A DNA stretch of 64,000 nucleotides from Linyphia triangularis (GCA_963978545.1 OZ021729.1:85664670-85728669); one strand, 5' to 3'; numbered from the stretch's first letter, positions 36,099-48,221 are shown. The notes: generated by a model from the sequence alone, not told the origin. Translations and numbers: made by a program.

Positions 36099-36314
36099 CC
36101 CTTTGCACTCCAGGCCTTTTTTCGCGCGGAGGGACCAGTAACTCGAGATGTTTCCAGCCATTTTTTTGGTTGGTTCGCGGTTACAGATCCGCTTCAAAGA
36201 AACTGAACACAGTCATTGGCCTCGCATCGAATTTTCCGTCTCAAACCTAGTGGTCCTCTCGAGTTGCGGCATCCAATCATGTGGTGAGTGAGAGTCACCT
36301 ATGGAGTGCAAAGG
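36099..36314. mobile_element. piggyBac-like MITE, CCCTTTGCACTCC ends
   Basis: CCCTTTGCACTCC at left and GGAGTGCAAAGG at right, next to TTTA and ATTAA, which are eroded versions of TTAA. Same terminal motif as the nested pair at 34 kb but with a different interior. Confidence 0.65.
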
Positions 36315-36655
36315 ATTAATGAATTTTATAAAAAACTTTTTTTTTTTTTTTTTTTTTTTTAATTTTTTTTTTTTAGATTTATATTGAGAAAAAGACAAGG
36401 TGGGGATTTTCATGACTATTAGAGACGTTATTGTGTTGTTTCTTTGTAAAAGAATCGTTGTAGACACAACATCCCTCCAAAAAGACTGGGTGATCAGTAG
36501 GTTAAGCGTGTTAAATAACGATTTTTTTTTTGTTGTGCCATTTTATCAAAGATAATCCGAAAATGTATTTACACATTATTCACCATTTTAAATGCCTTAA
36601 TCGCACTTTAAAAAAAAAAAATCAAACTCTTTCCCCTTGCGCTTTATGTAAATTA

Positions 36656-36831
36656 CATTGGTTGTTTTTAGATAACTTGTCGCCGTCAGCAACACGAGGT
36701 CTATAATGCGCCGAAACATTCGTCATCAGACAAGCCAACATACATTTACCAACACCCATGCCTTACACGGGACTCGCAACCTCGCGGTCTAGAAGCTAGC
36801 ACGCTAAACCACTCTACCGTTTGGTCGGCTC
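36656..36831 (-). mobile_element. tRNA-derived SINE-1
   Basis: B-box region partly deleted. Duplication TGTAAATTA (36647-36655 and 36832-36840). Confidence 0.9.
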
Positions 36832-36995
36832 TGTAAATTATATGGTTATGATAATGAAAGCAATTGTGATTGACTTTTTTTTTAAAGAAGTAAAACGAAT
36901 AAATGTAAATTATTCAAATACATTTTAATTCATTGAATTTGTTTATTGAACACTTTAATTTATTGGTTGAACATTTCATAGTACTTTAAATTATT

Positions 36996-37032
<37 letters not shown>

Positions 37033-37404
37033 GGTAGAAGGGACCGAAATAAGCATATTTTTTTAAAAATAATATGTGTGTGTGGAAATGGCGTAAGTTA
37101 GGACTACACAGGGAGCACAGCAGTACTGGCTAATGGCGGGAAAAGGGGTCCTGGAAGCAAAACTCGAGCATCGTTCCACAATGTACGACTATGTTTTTAA
37201 AGAATCGCGTATCCATCACAAAAACACATACCTTTTAACCCTTCGTCATTTCTTTTAGAAAAATATTACAATTTTAAAACTGCGCATCAGCATTTCAAAA
37301 CTTCCAGCATACTTTTTCCGGCCCTGGGCGAGATTGGCCGCCAAGATCCGCATCAACGGTCTGCATCGGGATTGGTCAATGCCCAGCGCAATTGGCCAGC
37401 GTTG

Positions 37405-37442
<38 letters not shown>

Positions 37443-37655
37443 CCTCTCCTGAGGCGCGGTTCGCCACTGTAAAGACGCCCGGGCTAGCCACTTCTGTGGC
37501 GCAGTATAATAAGCTCCTTAGGATTGCATGCATCGCTTAGGGCCTTATTATACAGAGCCACTCGAGTGTCGAACTTCAGTCGCTCAGACGAGCCACTCGA
37601 CGCGAAACATGCAATCCTATGAAGTTTATTTATTATACTGGGCCACTGATGTGGC

Positions 37656-38353
37656 TATACTAAATTTCGCCTTAACTTAACATCAATCAGACGGTAGACC
37701 TTCACCGTGCTCACAGTAAATTCATACATTTTGGCGGCGTGAAGGCATAATGCTCGCCAAACCGTATATTCCTCTCTACAGGATTGCTCGACTGAGTATC
37801 TCACGCGTAGCCCAGTCGGGAGAGTATCGTTCTCGCACCGTATAGCCCTGAAGTTGCGAGTTCGGGCCTGGGACCTACTACAGACCGCCGTGTTCGCTAA
37901 TAGTGACTGGAGCACGTTAAATCAGTCATGGTCGCAAAGTCCTCCAAGTTTCCATACAAATCAATACCTGTGGGGGAGTGGCAAAGCCAAGTCTTCTGGC
38001 GGAATCTTCTGTTTGGTATTGCCTCTAAATTAAGAAGTTCTAACATCTACCGGGTAGCTAACGAAAGAGGTAGAAATGAACTCTTCCGTGGCTATAGGTA
38101 GACTTGCGCACTCCCTCTCGCCAGTGAGCGCTTACATCCTGTGCAGTGCTGCCCACGACCGATCTGTGCTGGATATGGGGTTGGTACAAAATGCTTTAGC
38201 TGAGGTGCCTTAAGTCCCCATAGTCCTTGATAAGAAGAAAGAAGAAGAGCTTCCCAGCCTGCCTTCACACCACCGAAAATGGATGAATTTACTATGAGCA
38301 CGGTGAAGATCTACCGTCTAAGTGATGTTAAGTTAAGGTGGAGTTTAATATAG
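37656..38353. mobile_element. Family M palindromic MITE, copy 4, expanded by insertion
   Basis: Left arm (TATACTAAATTTCGCC...CAGACGGTAGACCTTCACCG, to about 37790) and right arm (about 38266-38353) match the arms of family M at 59-60 kb. The centre holds about 470 bp of inserted sequence including a tRNA-like SINE. Confidence 0.75.
37797..38040 (+). mobile_element. tRNA-derived SINE-2
   Basis: tRNA-like head with A box TAGCCCAGTCGGGAGAG and B box GAGTTCGGGCC, then a body 'cacgttaaatcagtcatggt' and 'aaagtcctccaagtttcc'. The body is shared with the copy at 51.1 kb ('cacattaaatctgtcgtgg'). Confidence 0.65.
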
Positions 38354-38733
38354 AGGTTGCGTCTGTCGCTTGCGGTGCCCAGACCCTAAGCGAAACATGC
38401 AATCCTATGGATAACTTTTGTGGCCAGTAGTGGTGGCGCTGTATAACGAGGCGCTTAGAGTCTTAGCGTCACAAACGACAGACGCAACTTCTTAGCCACA
38501 GCAGTTGCCCAGTATAATATACTCCATAGGATTGCATGCTTCGCGTCGAGTGGCTCGTCTAGGCGACTGAGGCGGTTTTCGCCACTGTAGTGTCTTTGTA
38601 TAATGAGGCCCTTCAGCTTGCCAACACCTCAACGCGTCATTTGCGCACAATACTTCATTAGCAAATCTGCTTATTTTAGTCAAATCTGTCTGCTATTGCA
38701 TTTCTGTCAGATATATTAATTACACTCGATATA

Positions 38734-39195
38734 CAGTAGAACCTCGATTAACCGTCCCTCCTTTATCCGGAACTCTCTGTTAACCGGCAATCATTTAGTC
38801 GACATCAAAAATCTCCCAAATGAGTAGTAAATCATTTGTTCCTTTTTAAACCGTAATCTTTTCCCTTGCTCTAAAGTTACATGAGTAATGATGAGGCTTT
38901 TGACTGTTTTTCTAAAGAACTGACATGGTTAGAGCAACCTTCGGATGCAGATCAAACTGAACTAATGCCTTCAAAAAGACTCCGGGATAGAGCAGCGAAA
39001 CAAAGATTATCAAGATTACGACAACAAAAACTCATTTCCAACAATTATGTCATAAAAAAAACATTAAAAGCCCTGTATTCAATAAACGAAAATCATTTAC
39101 TTTTTATTGTTTTTTACAACTCTCTTTTATCCGGAATTTTCGCTTAACCGACCTACCTTTGGTCCAAATTAGGTCGGTTAATCGAGATTCTACTG
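38734..39195 (+). mobile_element. pogo/Tigger-like MITE, 462 bp, copy 1
   Basis: Ends CAGTAGAACCTCGATTAACC and the inverse of CAGTAGAATCTCGATTAACC, flanked by TA (38732-38733, 39196-39197). An ATG at 38881 opens 88 codons with a basic 'RLRDRAAKQRLSRLRQQKL' segment. The frame has lost its ATG in copy 2. Probably a remnant of the parent transposase C-terminus. Confidence 0.9.
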
Positions 39196-39304
39196 TACTA
39201 GCAACTATATATTAGAAACTATAGTTTTTCATATCAATAACTATATATTATTATCAACAATTATAATAGTCAAGGAAAAACTATAATTTTTAGTTGTAAC
39301 TGAA

Positions 39305-39852
39305 TGGACGATTCCCGTATTTTATTATTATTAATTTTTTTTTTTTTATTCAATTCTAAATGTTTCGTAAAGGAAAGAAACATAAATTTTTTTGCGCAAT
39401 GCACTTTTTATTTTTTTAATTTGCAATCAAAGTTCCCCTGTACACGTTGGCGACAAAACGATTCCTTCGGCTCGAATTGAATGGGACGTCAAGGCTTCCG
39501 AAACATCTTGGCTTGAAATGTGGCAGCGGAAACCAGTTTTGAAAGTTTCTCTCAAATCGCGCCAACTTGTCCGAGATATTGCAATGTTCTACTAATGCCA
39601 ACTATTTCAACGCCGACTATTTGGCAGAAACCTCACAATAACCATATAAACTGAAGGAAGCTTGACGTCACAGATTTTGTAGTGTTTTGATCGGACTGGT
39701 ATTGGCTCGGTTTTGAGGCATTTTCTTTTCTTAATATTTAAATAACTAATTTTTTTAAAGAACTTTTGTTTAAATATTTGGAATCAGAAAGAAATTCTTC
39801 ATAAATATAAACTAATTTCTCTCGTATTTAAAAAAAATGAGGGACTCGTCCA
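39305..39852 (+). mobile_element. Family X MITE, copy c (uninterrupted, 548 bp)
   Basis: TGGACGATTCCCG start and the inverse (CGGGA-like, GGGACTCGTCCA) end. The most compact copy and a useful reference for insertions in the others. Confidence 0.8.
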
Positions 39853-40119
39853 TTGTTCTGCCTTCAATCATTGATTATAATTTTTTATTAACATCCGATA
39901 ATAGTGTCAGATTGTAAAGGCTGTAATATTTACACTACTGGGCTCATTTTACAGTTAAGTGTGAATTTTAATGTCTAATTAAGTCCTAAAACTTCGATTC
40001 CTTTTCCTTTTTTAAAAAATCTTTTACAAAAGAATTCTCCGTCGTATCCCCTTTAAAAAAAGTGAACGATGTTCATGAAGGGACGTAATTAACAAATAAT
40101 ATAACCCATAAAAATCAGG

Positions 40120-40655
40120 TTTTTAATAATAAATTTTTATATGCATTGCCAATTTTTATATTCATTAAGATAGCACCGTTTCTGTTGCCAGCGTGTGCTT
40201 GATGTTGGATTTCTAATTTTGAATATTAAAAACATTTCTATCAGCAAACTATCCGGTGAACTACTTTTCAAAATTCATTCCTTAAAAATGAATGCGAATT
40301 TAATCCACTCGCATCCAAATATCTTTTACTTATTCTGTTTGAAGCAACAATTTTATTATTTATTTATTTATTAAAACAATTTTGGCAACAAAGGAAAGAG
40401 TTTCTTCAATGATTGGTCAAATCCTATTTCAGCGCGATTGGATGACGGCAAGTTGGTTTATTAGCATTCCGTAAAAGAGACTTTTTAGTGACAGTGACAC
40501 TCGCAAAAATTCGACAGAATGCATTGTCATCGACATCGATTCTATCTGCCAAGTTTCAGCCCAATTGGATGACGGAAAGAGGGTTAATTAGGCCTCCGCA
40601 AATTTTCAAGCCATCTACAAACATATATATAAAATCAAAGTTAATATAAATGGTT
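40120..40655 (-). mobile_element. Family P repeat, near full-length
   Basis: About 530 bp, uninterrupted, ending (in minus sense, starting) at 'TTTATATTAACTTTGATTTT'. Best copy to define the family. Confidence 0.75.
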
Positions 40656-41270
40656 TAAAAACAGTCCTTTCTCGCTTCAATGCAACTCTGGGCCCAAGTC
40701 ATCAGTCCCTTTTGACGTCACATTCGATCACAATATACGTCTATAAGCGTTCTTGAACTTCAAATGGACTTGGTTTGACGTCATAACCTCAACGTTAAAT
40801 TTTCGGGCTTTGACGCTAATGGCAACATCTGGTTTCTGTACCTAAAAAAAAAAATTACCGATTTGGGGAAATGTTTATTTTTGTCTACTTAACAAAGTGA
40901 AGGGAAGAACGATGTAAAGGGATGCGTTAATATTTCGAACACTTTAAATTAGAATGTTTTGCGGTAATTTTGTGGAAAAGAAAATTTGATTCTGTGGGAT
41001 ACAATAGATGAGGGAATTTTTCATAATATGCTTGGTAGGAAATATGAAGACTGTATTCAGTCATTCAGTAAACATTAACTCGTAGACACTTGTGCTTAAG
41101 AACTAGGAATGTGGAACATATCGCACAACTTTCAATTGCACTTTAATATTGGTCACTGCATTAAAATTTGATATGGGGTGTTTATTTAATCGTTTTCATA
41201 CTTTCATTTTGGCGATATTTCTGGCAGTAATTTTTATATCGGAAAAAAAAAAATCGCCAAAATGGTGAGA

Positions 41271-41750
41271 TGGACAATTCCCGCATTTTTTTTTAAAAAA
41301 AATGATTGAAAATAGTTTATATTTATGAAGAATTTTTTTCTGATTTCAAATATTCAGACGAAGCTTCCTTAAAAAAATTAGTTACTTGAATATTAAGAAA
41401 AGAAAATGCCCTGAAACCGAGGCTGATGGCTGGTTTGTTGGTTGGTTGTCTTCAGATTATCTGGCACCGTCAGCAACACGAGGGCTATAATGAGCCGAAA
41501 CATTCGTCATTAGACAAGCCAACATACATTTACAAATACCCATGCTTATCACGGGACTCGAACCCGCAACCTCGTGGTCTAGAAGCTAGCACGCTAACCA
41601 CTATACCGTTTGGTCGGCCCGAGGCTGATGGCAGTTTGATCAAAACGATCCACTATAGCTTTGACGTCACTACATCCTTTCGTTTCTATGGTTATCGTGA
41701 GGTTTCTGCCAAATAGTTGGTGTGTGTTTGGCATCTTGGTAGACAATGGA
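41271..41750 (-). mobile_element. Family X MITE, copy d, truncated, with SINE inside
   Basis: TGGACAATTCCCGC end at left, then the right block of the family in inverse. It stops within the middle block near 41750. A SINE-1 occupies 41431-41618. A 5' fragment of family Q (ACTTTCAATTGC) lies just upstream at about 41100-41265. Confidence 0.72.
41431..41618 (-). mobile_element. tRNA-derived SINE-1 nested in family X
   Basis: Full-length. Perfect 14-bp duplication CCGAGGCTGATGGC (41417-41430 and 41619-41632). Confidence 0.93.
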
Positions 41751-42687
41751 GAAGTTGTGTATTTTTTAAAAATGGTAAAAAGCAATAAATTTAAAAAAAA
41801 AAAAAAAAAATCAAAGCTGATTCCGAATATGTAAGTTATATTGCGGTTAAAAATTTATTTAATTAAATATCGAAAGAAGAAAAATCGTAAAAACAGTGGA
41901 ATCGTGACGTAACCGTAAAACGTTCCATGATTGGCCGTTTAGATTTGACGTCATAATCCGATGGAAAATTTTCTCCTTCATTTGTTTACCTACGACGACC
42001 TACGAATTTCATAGGAGCTGATATTCGTGGTGTAAAATCTGAAAGATATGTACCCATTTTACAAACAGTTTTTCATTTGCCTTTAACTTGATTGAATATG
42101 GCTTATTTTTATTGTAAGTTTTTATTTTCAATTATCATTCCATCCAGTTAAACTGCAGAACATTGCAGAGCAAAACTCGCCAATATTTTTGGAGCTCAAC
42201 ATTTTACATACTTTACGAACAATATTCAAAAGGAATAGGGTATAACTAAACGCATATTTACCAAGAAACTGTAAATTCCATTAAAATTCACGTTCAAGAA
42301 TCTTCATTTTATTCTTGTACAAGTCATTCTTATACAAGTTAATTTGATTCTTGTACAAGAACCAAATGACTTTTTCCTTGTTCATAAATTTTTTGATGTT
42401 ATTTCGAAAACTTTAAGTCCATTTTTCAACATCTCTTCACTCCTAAGAAAGTTATAAAAACACTAGTTTTCCATACTACAGTTGTATCCAGCAGTATTTT
42501 TAAAATCAAATTTTCGAATTGATGGATTCAAATAGGATTCTGAAATTTTGCTAGAACATTTGTATGGGTAGATGTAAAAAAATGAGGGGGTGTCTTGGTC
42601 TCTAGGTAAAAAAAAATTTTTACCCATATATTTTTGAACCACCCTAGTGAAGTAAGCCTGTACTTAATGTGTCAATTAACTTTTCAG

Positions 42688-43182
42688 CGAACGAAGCGAG
42701 CTCGATTTTGCGTTGCGATGAGCAATTCCTGCGAGCGAGACGACAAAAACTGGGACCTATACACCAATGACGGATTTCCGCAACGCGAGGCCTCACAGCT
42801 AGCTAACATATTGCACATGGTAAAATTTCGTATTCAGCTAGTTATTCTATAATTAAATTATATAGTTAATGGAAAGAAACTATTTACTTTCTTCCTTTTC
42901 GAGTCAAGTCAAACGAACGCCTCTTTTTTTTCTTTTTGTTTGGTTGTCACTCGGTGTGTTTGTGTGTTTGAAAGTATGTTCAAATTGAGGCGTTCTTCTA
43001 ATTTTAGAGGAATGCGGCGTGAGTCACACTGTGGTGGATTGCCAAACGAGATTGGAGAGGGATACGTCATCAAATTATATCCGAAGCAAACAACCTCGAC
43101 CACTTACGGAAGAATTGATGCCATCCACGAAAACAAATTATGCAATATCGATATATGTTTATGGAAAGTGCAAACAAACAAA
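42688..43182 (+). CDS. Possible two-exon segment of an unknown gene
   Basis: First exon candidate (42688-42819, 44 codons) follows a good acceptor (TTAACTTTTCAG) and ends CACATG|GTAAAA. It encodes RTKRARFCVAMSNSCERDDK and continues with NWDLYTNDGFPQREAS. After a 200-bp intron ending TTTTAGAG, a second segment from 43020 in matching phase reads ECGVSHTVVDCQTRLERD and stays open until it meets the family Q repeat at about 43183. Two cysteines in each part suggest a secreted or metal-binding protein, but I recognise no family. The second segment is also open in another frame, which weakens the case. Confidence 0.3.
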
Positions 43183-43895
43183 GGGGTGTGGAACATAGCA
43201 CAACTTTCAATTACACTATAATACTGAAGAGTGGATTTGTGTTCATTTACCGTGTTTATATTTTCGTCATTCATTTAGCAAAAAGTGGCCTGTTTGGCGA
43301 TATTTTTTGCGATAGTTCTTGTATAGGGTCTTTTATACCAAAAAAAAACAAAAAAAAAACAAAAAAAAAAACATCTGCCAAAATGAGGATTTTGGCGATA
43401 TACTTTTCGATAGTTCTTATATTATCCTTTCTTGTATGTGAAATTGCGAAGAGAAGAAGGGAAAAAAAAAAAAAAAAAAAAAAAAAACGATCGTGGATGA
43501 AGTATGCTCAAGGAATGAGAGCTCTGTGTTGAAAGCATTTATTTTTCAACTTTTTACGCCATGAAGGCATTTTTACTGGAATTTCGGAGGTGGGGATGTT
43601 TAGAATACATTAAGAGGCATTAATACAGCGATTTTGAACAAAATCGTTGAAGCCGTTTTTTAGCAATTACTGAAAAACATGATTCATGATTTTACTTGAT
43701 TTCAAATTTATGCGCATGCATGATTTAGACGAAAACCTTAATTGTAAGTCCCATGGCCACCACTAACCCTCGCACCAAATTTGCACATCGTAGGTCCATT
43801 TTTTCGGGAGCTATGCTGATAAAAAAAAAAATCAAATTTATTTGGACCGAATACTATACTTTCATTACCCTATGTATACATATGGGTAATTGAAA
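43183..43895 (+). mobile_element. Family Q repeat, copy 1
   Basis: Starts GGGGTGTGGAACATAGC and ACTTTCAATTAC, ends GTAATTGAAAGT, so it has 12-bp inverted ends. Interior contains poly-A tracts and the conserved 'TGGCCACCACTAACCC' and 'ACATCGTAGGTCCATTT' blocks shared with copies at 49.1-50.8 and 56.9-58.4 kb. Non-coding; superfamily unknown. Confidence 0.75.
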
Positions 43896-44087
43896 GTAAA
43901 AAAAAAAACCTGTAACGAACTGTTAGGAGAAGTATTTTCAGCTGTTATTTAATGGATTTACAATTTGTACTAACAGCTTTTGGTTCACTTTACTATTCTT
44001 CAGTAATAGTCTCTTCTTATTTCTCCTTGGAATCAACATAAGGAAGAGAGTGATAAGGGTGGGGAGTACTTTTCCCATTGAATTCGT

Positions 44088-44255
44088 ACGGTATAGTGGT
44101 TAGCGTTCTAGCTTCTAGACCGCGAGGTTGCGGGTTCGAGTCCCGTGTTTGGCATGGGTGTTTGTAAATGTATGTTGGCTTGTCTAATGACGAAAGTTTC
44201 GGCGCATTATAGCCCTCGTGTTGCTGACGGCGCCAGATAATCTGAAAACAACCAA
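44088..44255 (+). mobile_element. tRNA-derived SINE-1
   Basis: Intact A box (TAGTGGTTAGCG) and B box (GGGTTCGAGTCCC). Perfect 14-bp duplication CCCATTGAATTCGT (44074-44087 and 44256-44269). The first bases of the head are missing. Confidence 0.94.
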
Positions 44256-44316
44256 CCCATTGAATTCGTTGAAGATTACAAAATGGGTGAGAAGAGAACA
44301 TGACCAAAGTCACTTA

Positions 44317-45020
44317 AGGTATACGTATAGGTTTCAACATTTTTTTTTTAATTTTCAATTTAAAAATTAGACCTTTGCACCTTGAAAAGTACATTATTTG
44401 TTAAACTGTTTCCAATATTTTTTTTTTTAATTTTTTCAATTTTAATAATTAATTAACATTTAATCAACTAATTAGGCTAATTTCGAACGGTAAATGATAA
44501 AAATTCTAATTCACCCATAGATACAATTTTGGTGTTCAATAATGCGGAATACCCTGCTCTATGTTTTGACCCTATTAACAGAATTTTACAGTGTGTATGT
44601 TTTGTGATGTCTTGCTTTAACTGAATCCATTAGAAGAATCCAAGTTTCTAATACAGATCTTATTTTTAAAATTCAATTAAAAAAATATTTATTTACAAAT
44701 CACTTTGTATTTAGGGTCAAAACATTCAACAATGTATGCAGATTATATAGCAAAAAAACAAATTTCAAAAAATATTATTTAAACTGGAGTTATTACTGTT
44801 TGAATGAAATGCAAAATAGAAAAAACTACAATTTGAGAATAACTTTTAAAAAAGTATTTTTTATATAAAAAACTTATTATTATACTAATTATTATATATT
44901 TCTTTTTTAGCATGTTCCTCCATCATAGGGTTTCCTTTTTTTTTTTTTTTTTTTTACGGCCTCGCATATCTTCCCCGATATTTGCGAGTTTTGGGATATT
45001 TGAAGCCTATACGTATACCT
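44317..45020. mobile_element. PIF/Harbinger-type MITE, 704 bp
   Basis: Inverted ends AGGTATACGTATAGG / CCTATACGTATACCT with identical flanking TTA (44314-44316 and 45021-45023). A 3-bp TWA duplication is typical of PIF/Harbinger. Interior AT-rich, no transposase. Confidence 0.85.
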
Positions 45021-45691
45021 TTACTGCAAATTGTTTTGACGTCAATATTAATACTAATTAAAAAAAAAAGTATAAGGCTCGGAAATACATCCAAGGATTA
45101 ATTTCTTGAATAAGAATGGAAGTGCATATTATTCGAGCATTCTAGCATATAAAATAGATGCTAGAGACTTAAAGTGACTCTATCGGTGAAATATAAAGTT
45201 GGATGTCGAGAGGTCGAGCGTAGTATTTCAGATGCAAAAAATAAGTTTAAATTTTCCCATACTATCATTGCAGGGGGCTTTTTGGCGCATGCCTTTATGT
45301 CGACAAAAGAAAAGACACGTTACACTGAAACAGAGGCCACCTTCGAATAATGCACCCAACAAAAAGAAATATTGAAACCCTCTACTTCTTTACAATATTA
45401 CAAATATCTGATACGACTGGATGCCAGTTACTTTAACTTGCAAGAGCGGTGTAACCAGATAATGAGACACAACATTCGAAGATTAGGAGAAAATATTTTT
45501 CGTGGTAGGTGAGAAATGTTACTTCAAATTTACATGGGAATTCAACGCTGTTTTAATATAAGCATCAATATGAGGATTGTGGAACGCTCGATCCGCGATG
45601 TGGGTTTTAGGATTCGATGACTGATTTCATTACTCCTGATGAACATTGGAGCATTATGCAACTGTTACCCCACCCCCCTCCCCCGAAACAA

Positions 45692-46006
45692 TTAGTTTTT
45701 GGTGGCTTTAGATTTTGCTTTCGTAGGATTTTCCGTATTTGAAACATTCATACGTAAGTGCATCCCTTGTCTTTTAGAGTGTTTCTTAAGAAATGTTGGA
45801 ATGAGTGGAGGATAAAAGGATTTGGTTCTTTGGATATTTAACAGTTGTTGTGTTGTTTTTTCGATACACTCGTTCGAAATAAAGTCTGCAAAATTGTCGA
45901 GGTCAAGATCTTTTTTTTTATTTACACGCAGCACCACAAAAGTATGAACATATAAGTATTCATATCGCTTTACACTGTACTCAATGGGAAACACCGTATG
46001 ACAATT
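45692..46006 (-). CDS. Possible terminal exon of an unknown protein
   Basis: The minus frame is open for over 130 codons to the TAA at 45692, with no ATG near its upstream end, so it would be an internal or last exon. A possible acceptor GCTACAG precedes codon Asn at 46006. It encodes NCHTVFPIEYSVKRYEYLYV, a Lys/Asp stretch, then NFADFISNECIEKTTQQLLN and a basic C-terminus (FLKKHSKRQG). The composition looks genuine and the block is not repeated in the window. Family not recognised. Could be a decayed transposon ORF. Confidence 0.4.
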   Translation of the reverse strand, partial: NCHTVFPIEYSVKRYEYLYVHTFVVLRVNKKKDLDLDNFADFISNECIEKTTQQLLNIQRTKSFYPPLIPTFLKKHSKRQGMHLRMNVSNTENPTKAKSKATKN

Positions 46007-46291
46007 CTGTAGCGGCCAGGCACGAGGAAAACAACCACTCTCAACACATTTTCCACATTTCTGTTTTTTTTTCTCCTCCTCTCGTCCCGTCGTCTTTTCC
46101 AAGATATATTCAACCTATGGGCCACACCCTCCGAACTATGTCCTCTCTTCGCTTCAGTACAGCTCATCTAACTATCCCATGTCCAACCAACCTCTGTCCA
46201 AATCCGACTGGCCGTGCCTGGTGCCACAACATTACAACACAGTGCTACATGAGCATTAAACTACGCTCTGACTTTTATTAATTTATAAATA

Positions 46292-46753
46292 CAGTAGAAC
46301 CTCGATTAACCGTCCCTCCTTTATCCGGAACTCTCTGTTAACCGGCAATCATTTAGTCGACATCAAAAATCTCCCAAATGAGTAATAAATCATTTGTTCC
46401 TTTTTAAACCGTAATCTTTTCCCTCGCTCTAAAGTTACATAAGTAATGGTGAGTCTTTTGACTGTTTTTCTAAAGAACTGACACGGTTAGAGCGACCTTC
46501 GGATGCAGATCAAACTGAACTATTGCCTTCAAAAGGACTCCGGGATAAAGCAGCGAAACAAAAATTATCAAGATTATTGCAACAAAAACTCATTTCCAAC
46601 AATTATGTCATAAAAAAAATATCAAAAGTCCTGTATTCAATAAACGAAAATCATTTACTTTTTATTGTTTTTTACAACTCTCTTTTATCCGGAATTTTCT
46701 CTTAACCGACCTACTTTTGGTCCGAATTAGGTCGGTTAATCGAGATTCTACTG
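46292..46753 (+). mobile_element. pogo/Tigger-like MITE, 462 bp, copy 2
   Basis: Same length and orientation as copy 1 (38734-39195), only scattered substitutions, with TA on both sides (46290-46291, 46754-46755). The former ATG is ATA. Recent, related insertions. Confidence 0.92.
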
Positions 46754-46806
46754 TAATTAAAAAAAGTAAACTGAATTTCAAGGAGATAATGAGAGAGAGA
46801 GAAAGT

Positions 46807-47255
46807 TGGTGGCCACAGAACCTGGAAAACATGGAAATCAGGGAAATGTCAGGGAGCTCTCTGATTCTGGAAAAAATCAGGGAAATGTCAAGGAATTTTT
46901 TTTTAATTTTGCAAAAATCAGGGAATTTTTCGATTGTTTTAAAGGTACGTTTCCCCATTCATCCGTATTTTAGCGCCATTTTCCCGGAGAATTGCGTTAA
47001 TCGTCAGAAGTACCATGTTACGGGGGGGGGGTATAACTTATGGTAAACTTTTCATTACTGCTAAAACTATTTTTAAAAAAATTGGCACATTATCTTTTTG
47101 GCATAAATGTTCTATTTGATCTACACATCTAGAAAAATTGGGGAAATTTGAAAGAAAGTTTGCAGTAAAATCAGGTAATTTTTTCACAAATCTCTCAGGG
47201 AAATCAGGGAATTATCTGGGAACTTTTTCTCGAATTCTATGACCACCCCTATAAA
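46807..47255 (-). mobile_element. hAT-like MITE, GGGGTGGYCA ends, copy 1
   Basis: Left GGTGGCCACAGAACCTGG, right (read inward) AGGGGTGGTCATAGAATTC. The interior repeats 'AAATCAGGGAAAT' motifs. Same family as 50056-50452 in opposite sense. Confidence 0.72.
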
Positions 47256-47282
47256 GAGATAGTGAGAGAGAAGAAAAGAGAA

Positions 47283-47284
<2 letters not shown>

Positions 47285-47373
<89 letters not shown>
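47285..47373. repeat. (AT)n microsatellite
   Basis: About 89 bp of TA repeat next to the hAT-like MITE. Confidence 0.95.
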
Positions 47374-47377
<4 letters not shown>

Positions 47378-48221
47378 GTAATGTATTCGCATTGGAAGCG
47401 TCAATGTAGCTATTAGATTGCTCTAGTAAATTCTCCAGTTAGCGAAAACCACTTAGAACATAGTAGAACGTCACTCAAACTCATATAAGCTACGTAATCC
47501 CTTTTGACTCCGCCTCTTGGAATATCAAATCTTGACTAGTGATTGCATCACCCACTTCGCTCAGAGCCTCTCTGACAATAAACTTTGATATTTGTTTAAT
47601 CTCGGCTGCTTTTCTATATCCTAAGAGTGTCAACACTATTTTACCGTTACATTATATATATATATATATAATGCACCCAATGCAACACCAATATATATAT
47701 ATATATTTCCGGAATGCTTTGCACGGGTAACTGCAAGAAGTGACCAGCATTCGAGTTTCTAATGGGAGAAAGAAGGAAAACTGTCTCTTTTAAATCGACA
47801 GCCGAGTTGAGGATACAGTAGAACCTCGATTAACCGACTTAATTCGGACCGAAGATAGGTCGGATAAGCGAAAATGCCGGATAATAGAGAGTTGTAAAAA
47901 AATAATAAAAAGTAAATTATTTTCATTTATTGAATGCAGGGCTTTTAATGTTTTTTTTTTATGACATAATTGTTGGAAATGAGTTTTTGTCGTCGTAATC
48001 TTGATAATCGTTGTTTCGCGGTTCTATCCCGAAGTCTTTTTTAAAAGCAATAGTTCAGTTTGATCTGCATATGATTATTGCTCTAACCATGTCAGTCAAT
48101 TTTGAAAAACCGGTCAGAAGCCTCACTATTACTTATGCAAATTTAGTGTAAAGGAAATTATTCCGGTTTTAAAAAAGGGCAAATGATTTATTACTCATTT
48201 GGGAGATTTTGGATGTCGACT

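Larger units (their letters stand above)
37448..38630. mobile_element. Composite palindrome (family N) enclosing family M and a SINE
   Basis: Outer arms share 'GACGAGCCACTCGACGCGAA' and 'CATGCAATCCTATGRAG' with 'TATTATACTGGG' on the left (37533-37655), and the inverse on the right (38505-38630). An extra inverted copy lies at 37448-37530. Family M occupies the centre. Confidence 0.65.

Noticed and set aside
44088..44160. Functional tRNA gene in SINE-1
   Set aside because: No acceptor-stem pairing, and the copy has a TSD and the SINE body.
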